Positions 57,779 through 64,000 of a DNA stretch of 64,000 nucleotides are shown one piece after another. Both the position numbers and the translations under genes were made by a program. Source of the DNA: Talinum fruticosum (lineage: Eukaryota; Streptophyta; Magnoliopsida; Caryophyllales; Talinaceae); the NCBI GenBank assembly GCA_021018815.1, contig JAITYX010000053.1, positions 3,048,001-3,112,000 of the forward strand. The letters run 5' to 3'. Below the pieces are notes generated by a model. It searched no databases. It was not told the origin of the DNA and saw only the letters and a program-made list of their open reading frames with translations. Each line of letters starts with the position of its first letter. Position 1 is the stretch's first letter.

Positions 57779-59015
57779 TAAAAAGCCAAAATAAAGGAGT
57801 TGTCAATCAATTTTGAGAAATAAAAACTAACAAAACATACAAGAAATACTTTTCTAAATTCAGCATAAAAAATTACTCTCGTAAAAGGTTTTACTGAAAT
57901 GACTCCATTGGTCAAACCAATGATCCTGTATTTGAGGGTGATGGTACTATATAAGGAGGATTGCTCCTCATTCGGCCTATCAACAAACGACCTTTACTAA
58001 TCTAAATTGTGACTTAAAATTATATTAAATCAAACAGGAAACCAACATGCTAATTACTGAATTTTTAAACATTCAAAACATGCATTGAAAGCAATAAATA
58101 AAGCGATAAAAGAAAGCAAAAATAAATAAAAATTACATCGTGCGGGGAGGAATTAAATGCGATATAACTTTAATTCACAATACAAAAGCGGTAAAGAAAC
58201 GATAATTAAATAAGCTGTAAAACAAACTAAAAAGGGTGGATGGATGGTGCCCTCGGGTTGACCCATTTGTTGGACTTGAGCTACAAACAACCCTCGGTAG
58301 CATAACGGTAGACGAGTAACACAAAAAATGACGAAAATAAGGCTTTTTGAGTAGGTATAGAAGGAAAAAATTGAGTGAAGTGATAATGAGAAATGGAGAG
58401 AATTAAGTGTAGGAGAGAGTCGGGGGAGAGATTTTCAGCAATGGGAGGCTTTTTCAATTGAAAAATGGTATAGAAATGAATTTGGGGGAGGGCGGTACAC
58501 CCCTATTTATAGTGATTTCTGCGGTTGAAGAGAACCCTATAAAGTCACTTCATTAAGTAGAGCTGACCTGAACTAGGCCCGGGAATGCTGGAAAGGATAA
58601 AGGAAAAAATCGATATTTGCTGGCCAAAATGTCCCTGTTTGAAGAGTCCCGGAAACCGCTGCCGATCAAAACGTCTTCATACATACGTTCGAGTACGCGT
58701 ATCGCTTTTGGCCATTGCAATTGAGTGAAACGTTACATTTAAGCGAGGCTCACGGACTAGCATTGTTTCGAGATCCTGGTATAGGTGTTCGAACCTGCCA
58801 TGGGTCGGCCGAAAAAGTAATTTGTGAGTCGGCCCAAGCGAAAATGGATTGATTTTGTGGTGCAAAACAGTTTTTGTGGTTTATTGGCTTCAATCACGCC
58901 ATTTCAATCCAATTATAATCCAAATTCGCAAACGAGATTGAAATTTCCTCACCGGGCTGACAAAAATAAATAATTTAAATGAAAAAATAAGGACAACACG
59001 TTTTCGATGTCCACA

Positions 59016-59760
59016 CCAACTAATAAGTAAAATTCAGCTAGATAAACAAGTAAAGAGATACTGTTAAGTTACATAAGAACAAGTATCACACTTTAAAGAG
59101 GAGAAAGAGATGCGAAAAGAATGACTAGGTAAAGAAACACTCCTATATGAACAAGGATGTTTATATAAGATATATCTTAATTTTATTAAGGGCCACATTG
59201 ATAAAACATTGTATTTTTGTTGAAGGCAAAGGGTATGAGAAAAAAATAGTAAGATAAAAAAAGTTACATAAATTTACATAAGCGAAAAAATAAAGTATAA
59301 AGATAACCACAAAAACATTGTATTATTGTCGATCGTCACTATACCTTAGAATGTAAAGATGTTTATTTGATTTCACATATAACAAGAATATGTATAAATA
59401 GTGAAATACCTTCAGCTTCCACTAACCATGCAAAATTATAATTATAGTTGATACGACATTTGGAGAAAATGGAATATGAGACTATTTCATGGCAATGAAC
59501 ATTTAGTTGAACACATGGTGACTTAGATTAGATAAACATAAGAGGAAACAAACATTAGGTAGAGAGAATTTTTATTTGTTTTTCGGTTTGATATGGTGCT
59601 GTATTAGGTAACCTCTTATATGCCCAATGCAATGAGTAAAAAATAAACAATATTTGTCGGCTTAATTTTACCAAAAAATATTTGAAGCGAGTTATTACTA
59701 TTTTCTGATAGTAGGTATCATAGTTATAAATATCACACCGCTATTAAGATAATTTTCAGG
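59016..59760. other. AT-rich interval without recognised gene
   Basis: Continuation of the DNA seen at 45452-48453. No coding frame or repeat with known ends is visible. Confidence 0.5.
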
Positions 59761-59762
59761 TG

Positions 59763-59978
59763 TTTGATTTGGATGCTAGGTGTCTAACTTCCGTGTGCTT
59801 TGGTTGTTAGAGCATTCCTGGTGTAGCCTTCTTAAGGTCAAGCGTCTCTTATCTAACCATTCCACTATCAAACTAGGCAACAGGTGTAACACGTCCTTCC
59901 GGTTTGATAAGTGGCTTCCAGGTGGCCCTCTCGTTGAGAAAAATGATGCTGTTACACCCTCCTTCTTTGATAATATTA
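59763..59978 (+). pseudogene. LINE B ORF2 fragment, part 1
   Basis: WCSLLKVKRLLSNHSTIKLG and TSFRFDKWLPGGPLVEKN match the segment between RT and zf-RVT in plant LINEs. Nothing of RT precedes it, so this copy is strongly 5'-truncated. The reading stays open into the PIF-like insertion, and removing that insertion leaves the LINE frame intact. Confidence 0.75.
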
Positions 59979-61067
59979 GACATATTTAGTTGGATATAAT
60001 CAAAGTGATAATATAATCAAATTGGTAATGTTTATTATATTATTATGTTTGGTTACAATTTTATAATGCAATCAAAATTGTATTTTAATCACATTAACCT
60101 CAACCTTTACAATTACAATTACAATTACTTAGACATTTACTAAATAATCATGATTACATACATCCTTATGATGTTTAATACACTTGTAATAATTCTCTCT
60201 CTCTTTCTCTCTCTCCTATTCCATATCCTTTTTCTGTCTCCTCCTTGGCAAGCAAAAAATTCATCCGTTTGAGAAGGAACTTAATTTTCTTTCTTTTATT
60301 ATCTTAATATATGATATGATTTGTTGGTCATTAAAAGAAAATTTCAACTTTAATGTTTTGGATTCAAAATTTAACTATTCAATTAAAAAGATAAAAGAAA
60401 CTTAAATTAAAACTTTTAGATTAAAATTTTTTTACTTGTTAACATTATGTTTAATTCAATAAATATTTATCATCAACAAAATAATTTCAGTTGGTATTTT
60501 TATTATTCAAAACTTAATGATATGATAGAAAAGATTAAAAAAATATAAAATATAAATTTATAGTTTAAAATTCTATTATTTGGATAACATTTATCTTTAC
60601 TAGGACAAACATTTATCGCCACTTGAATAATCCATTTGATCTTTTTGCCCCCAAAAAATTTAAATTATAAAATTTGATAGAAAATATTAAAAAAATATCA
60701 AATATTATTTCAAATTTAAAATATTTTCATGTAGATAACATTTATCTCTATTACGATATTTATTAATTGCCATTAGAATAATATAGTTGATATTTGCCAC
60801 AAAAGAAATGAAACTTGATTATTTGTAAGAAAATATTTTTAAAAAAGCTCAAATTTTTATTTAGATAACATTTATCTCCACTATAATAATTTAATTACTA
60901 TTTTTTACAATTGAAATAATCCATTATCTTTGTGATTACATTACACCTTTTATATAACCAAACATGGTAATGTAATTATTGTCCAATTACATTGCATATC
61001 TAATTACATTATATAATTGATTATATTACACTCCTATTGCATTAATTACATCCAACCAAACGCCACA
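59979..61067. mobile_element. PIF/Harbinger-like non-autonomous element with internal repeats
   Basis: 1089 bases between TTA (59976-59978) and TTA (61068-61070). Long imperfect inverted ends: TTTAGTTGGATATAATC on the left, and TTTGGTTGGATGTAATT in the complement of the right. The pairing continues for over 100 bases (TATGTTTGGTTA on the left, CATGTTTGGTTATAT on the right complement). The centre holds about four diverged tandem units of roughly 140 bases with AACATTTATCTC[CT]A and GAATAATCCAT words (60340-60930). No transposase. Confidence 0.72.
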
Positions 61068-61070
61068 TTA

Positions 61071-61422
61071 AGGTTTGCTCCCTTGCCCATAGAGGCTCCT
61101 AAAAGTCCCATCGGATTAGGTCTTGGCTTCTCGGTGATCGCCGGACAAGTGGAAGCACCCCCTCCCCCTTTCTTTTGTTTAGGCTTTGACTAGAGATGGT
61201 GAGTTCAATATTCAAAGCCTTTATAATGTTTTAACTAAGGATCATAGTGCCCCCTGTTAGGTGGAAGTCTTTATGGAAGAGCAAGGCCATGTTCAATTCA
61301 AAATCCTATTGTGGTGTGCCTGCTAAGAAGATCTCCCTATGGCTAATCGATTAGCAAATTGGATCCCTGATCTAAACTCTAGATGCCTTGTTTGCTGGAA
61401 CCCTAGTGAAAACTAACTCTAT
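61071..61422 (+). pseudogene. LINE B ORF2 fragment, part 2 (zf-RVT)
   Basis: DGEFNIQSLYNVLTKDHSAP at 61195-61255, then FMEEQGHVQFKILLWCAC and PMANRLANWIPDLNSRCLVC, fit the zf-RVT zinc-binding region that follows RT in plant LINEs. Two in-frame stops are present. The piece is cut by the SIRE LTR at 61423. Confidence 0.75.
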
Positions 61423-62978
61423 TGAAGACTCGGACTTAACATCTAACCTTTTTGAGTTCTATCAAGGGAATCGGGTATAAGACTTTCTCACTTATAAAGT
61501 TTTGATTCCAAGTCATTCCCTGTGTCTTAGAAACTTTTCCGAGTGATATGCTATTTTCTCCGAGTGTTATAGAAATTATCTCATGCACTTACGCATGACT
61601 CGTGTGACTCGGAAAGCATATCCGCACTCACCATGTTTCACTCGGTTACGAGTCAATCGACAATCGGATATATCGCATGATTCAAACACTATATGTTCTA
61701 AGTTCTAACTCCGGTATCTTAATTTGAATTCATGCTCGGTCTAGATCAAGTTTATTTCCTCCGATATTCTTTAGTTAACTTGATTCTCTTTTAGACTGAC
61801 TCGAGATGGAATTTTGAGTATCATGAATATTAGACTCGGAAAATTCCATTCCTTTTCCGACCCGGATAATCGGTAACTTAATTATCTTAATTATATCATT
61901 ATCTGTGTCTAATCTTGGACCAAAGTATTTTATACTTTGAGAACCAAATTGATTTACTTTTGTGGGTGATTCAAACGAGGCTATCCTAAATTTGAAATAC
62001 AAAAGTAACCGGCTTCAAAACGTCAAATCACTAGCGAGACAAGGCTTTTTCCACCTCGACCTAGCCTCGAATCATTGCGTCGGGATTGTCTATTTCCGAA
62101 ATGGAAATCTGCAACACTAAGCTCAACGGTGGTTTCCACCTTACTTTTGAAGACACCGCCGGTGGTTTTAGGCACTTCCAAGGAAGTCAAGAGCCGTTGT
62201 CTAACGCTTATATCTCAACGGATATTTTCCGAGTGACTCGGAAAATCCTACGTAACGATCATAAAGGAACTTCCAGTCGGAAGATGGACACAACGGCTAA
62301 GCTGCCTGGTCATCTATAAATAGAAGCCAACTCTCAAGACTTGAGGATGGCCGAATCTTTTGTTAATACACTTACTTGATCAAAAGTCATTGTATTCATT
62401 CTCAATCTTCTACTTACAACTCCAACTACGTAATTCATTATATTCCGAGTTGTAAGGTCTTGTACTCAATTACAAACACTCTCTTCTTACTCTCTAAGTA
62501 AGGTCCCTTGATCGAGTCGTAAGGGTTAACGCAGCTTAGTTGTCCCTAGCTGTAAGGGTTATCTCAGCTAGGAAGTACTAGATCGGATAAGGGAATTTCT
62601 TAGTCTAAGAAAAACTTGTAAGGAGTTGTCTAAGGGAGCAACTCGGGTTGAGTCGGTTCATCGTATTTTATGGACTCAAAATAGTGGATTTGACTTCATG
62701 CTTGGATTAGCACGGTCCGTGGTTTTCCGCCCAGGAGGGTTTCCACGTACTTTCCGAGTTATTACTTTTCCGAGTACATTCTAGACTCAGACAGTTTCAG
62801 AATTCTGTTTAATCTGTTTCTTTAATCATCTCTTAATTCCGAGTTAGTTCATTTTCCGAGTTCATCTTTGACTCTCACTCTCTTTAGAGTCATATCTATT
62901 TTAATCGGAAACAAATTTCATCATCACCCTATTCAACCCCCTCTAGGGTGACTTAGCCTCTCCCCGAGCAAACTTTCA
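61423..62978 (+). repeat. 5' LTR of SIRE element 3
   Basis: 1556 bases, TGAAGACTCGGAC to GAGCAAACTTTCA. TATA box TATAAATA at 62315-62322. The inverted repeat CACCCTA...TAGGGTG is at 62925-62950. It has the terminal 35-40 bases that element 1 lacks, so it can serve as a full-length reference for the family. Confidence 0.9.
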
Positions 62979-62979
62979 A

Positions 62980-62995
62980 TTGGTATCGAGCCTAG
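62980..62995 (+). other. Primer-binding site of SIRE element 3
   Basis: TTGGTATCGAGCCTAG follows the LTR. It resembles the initiator-Met tRNA complement TGGTATCAGAGC with a few changes. Confidence 0.75.
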
Positions 62996-63037
62996 CCTTT
63001 CGGAAAGGATCTAACCATCCAATGGTTTAAAGATCAA

Positions 63038-64000
63038 ATGGCTCGGAACAACGGAGAGTTCGATGAAGGAAGATCTTCCAGCGAGACCACCAAAGTTCAA
63101 AGGATCCAACTTCGTGCACTTGGAAGAAACTCATGGAATGTTTCCTCTTGGATCATGATGAAGATGTCCGGAACATCATACAATAAGGAAACTACCTTCC
63201 CATGAAGATAGTAGAAACAAGACTCGTGCCCAAGATCAAGGCGAGTTCACAGATGATGAAGCTGAAAAGTTCGAAAGAACTTCAAGGCTATGAACATTCT
63301 GATGTGCGCCATCAGCTCAAAAGAATACAACCGAGTGTCCGCTCGTGAAACAGCCAAAGAAGTGTGGGACACACTGGTCAACACTTATAAAGGTACAAGC
63401 CGAGTCGGACAAGCGAAGATAAGTCAATATCTTCATAAATATGAGCTGTTCAAGATGGGGCCGGATGAAAACATTACTCGGATGTTCATTCGATTTATCG
63501 AGATTACCAATAATCTTAAATCTTTGGGTAAAAAGATCTCCCATGAAGAAATGTGCGGAAAAATACTCGAAGCCTACCCAAGAAAAGATGGGGTCCCAAG
63601 GTGACAGCTATCGAAGAGGCTCGGAACTTAGCTCTACTGAAGCTAGATGAACTCATTGGAAGCTTCTCATCCATGAGATCCACCTTAAAGAGGAGGACGC
63701 AGAGGTCGAGCACCAAAAAGAACATTGCGCGAAAGCCTTAGAAACCGGAGAAGCGGATCCGAGTTCTTCGACTCGGAAGAGGATCCCATGGCACTTATTG
63801 CTAGAGGCTTCAAGAGAATGATGAAGCACAAGAGATGGGATAAGAAGCCAAAAGAAGAGTTCTATAAGAAAGATAAGAAGGATAGAAAAGGTAACTACTC
63901 TTCCCCTTCAAAGTTATCTTTGACTAAGAACTCCGGCTGTTTTGAATGTGGCGAGCAAGGAACACATAGTCAAGGATTGTCCAAGAGAAAACGGGACAGA
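63038..64000 (+). pseudogene. gag of SIRE element 3, partial
   Basis: Starts at the ATG of 63038 (MARNNGEFDEGRSS). A missing base soon shifts the frame. 63290-63604 has SKEYNRVSARETAKEVWDTL, TSRVGQAKISQYLHKYELFK and FIEITNNLKSLGKKISHEEM, the capsid core. 63553-63741 continues with GPKVTAIEEARNLALLKLDE. The zinc knuckle at 63935-63990 starts CFECGEQ, but the H and last C are in another frame because of one extra base, as in element 2. The frame runs off the window end. Confidence 0.85.

Larger units (their letters stand above)
48454..59015 (-). mobile_element. Solo LTR of a Tat-like gypsy family, split by CACTA
   Basis: Ends TGTAGGAACCACGGCCC (48454) and TGTCCACA (59015), flanked by CCAAT (48449-48453) and CCAAC (59016-59020), a 5-bp TSD with one change. 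The segment just right of the CACTA insert (57790-57835) matches the complement of the Tat LTR at 18190-18235 (shared core AAAACTAACAAAA). The end matches the complement of 6809-6860. Without the CACTA the LTR is about 1.73 kb. A TATA motif in complement lies near 58504-58511. No internal domain is next to it, so it is a solo LTR of a family related to the Tat element at 6809. Confidence 0.75.
61423..64000 (+). mobile_element. SIRE-type Ty1/copia element 3, cut by right edge
   Basis: Plus-strand element with full 5' LTR (61423-62978), primer-binding site and the first kilobase of gag. It would continue with pol outside the window. Left flank is TCTAT, the expected TSD. It belongs to the same family as elements 1 and 2. 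Confidence 0.9.

Overview
This 64-kb window is nuclear DNA from a flowering plant, most likely a species with a large, repeat-rich genome. The evidence is the repeat content. It holds plant Ty1/copia elements of the SIRE (Sirevirus) type, Ty3/gypsy elements of the Tat and Athila lineages, plant L1-type LINEs, a CACTA DNA transposon carrying the plant Transposase_24 / Ulp1-like gene, and PIF/Harbinger-like and hAT-like non-autonomous elements. I found no host gene, tRNA, rRNA, CRISPR array or bacterial feature. Species cannot be named from the sequence alone.

The window is a stack of nested insertions, and several can be closed by exact target-site duplications (TSDs). Left block (1-33750): the oldest layer is an Athila-type gypsy element, with gag at 6296-6808 and protease/RNase H remnants at 32862-33750. 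A Tat-type gypsy element (6809-32856, TSD GTCCA) sits in it. Its 5' LTR is split by a nearly complete minus-strand SIRE element (8069-18019, TSD TTTAT). Its 3' LTR is split by a truncated Athila element (29691-32234). A second minus-strand SIRE element (1-6295, running off the left edge) lies in the Athila gag and is itself broken by a plus-strand SIRE solo LTR (2254-3817).

Middle block (33750-45451): a 5'-truncated LINE on the plus strand is cut into three pieces. The first cut is a gag-only Athila-like LTR element with no pol (35470-42265, TSD GTACA). The second is a minus-strand SIRE solo LTR (43084-44561).

Right block (45452-64000): unassigned AT-rich DNA (45452-48453 and 59016-59760) flanks a minus-strand solo LTR of a Tat-like family (48454-59015, TSD CCAAT/CCAAC). 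Into that LTR jumped a CACTA transposon (48951-57778, TSD TAA), which in turn carries another solo LTR (50363-53140) and a hAT-like MITE (56498-57137, TSD ATATGTAC). A second LINE fragment follows, split by a 1.09-kb PIF/Harbinger-like element (TSD TTA). A plus-strand SIRE element (61423 to the right edge) is inserted behind it.

Almost all coding regions are broken by frameshifts and stops, so gene entries are given as pseudogenes. The more unusual points are: an antisense gene remnant of plant-mobile-domain type between pol and the 3' LTR of the Tat element; the pol-less gag element; a CACTA element that keeps a Transposase_24/Ulp1-type gene but shows no recognisable TNP2 transposase; a +1 frameshift in the gag zinc knuckle shared by two separate SIRE insertions; and many single-base indels that fall at CpG sites.
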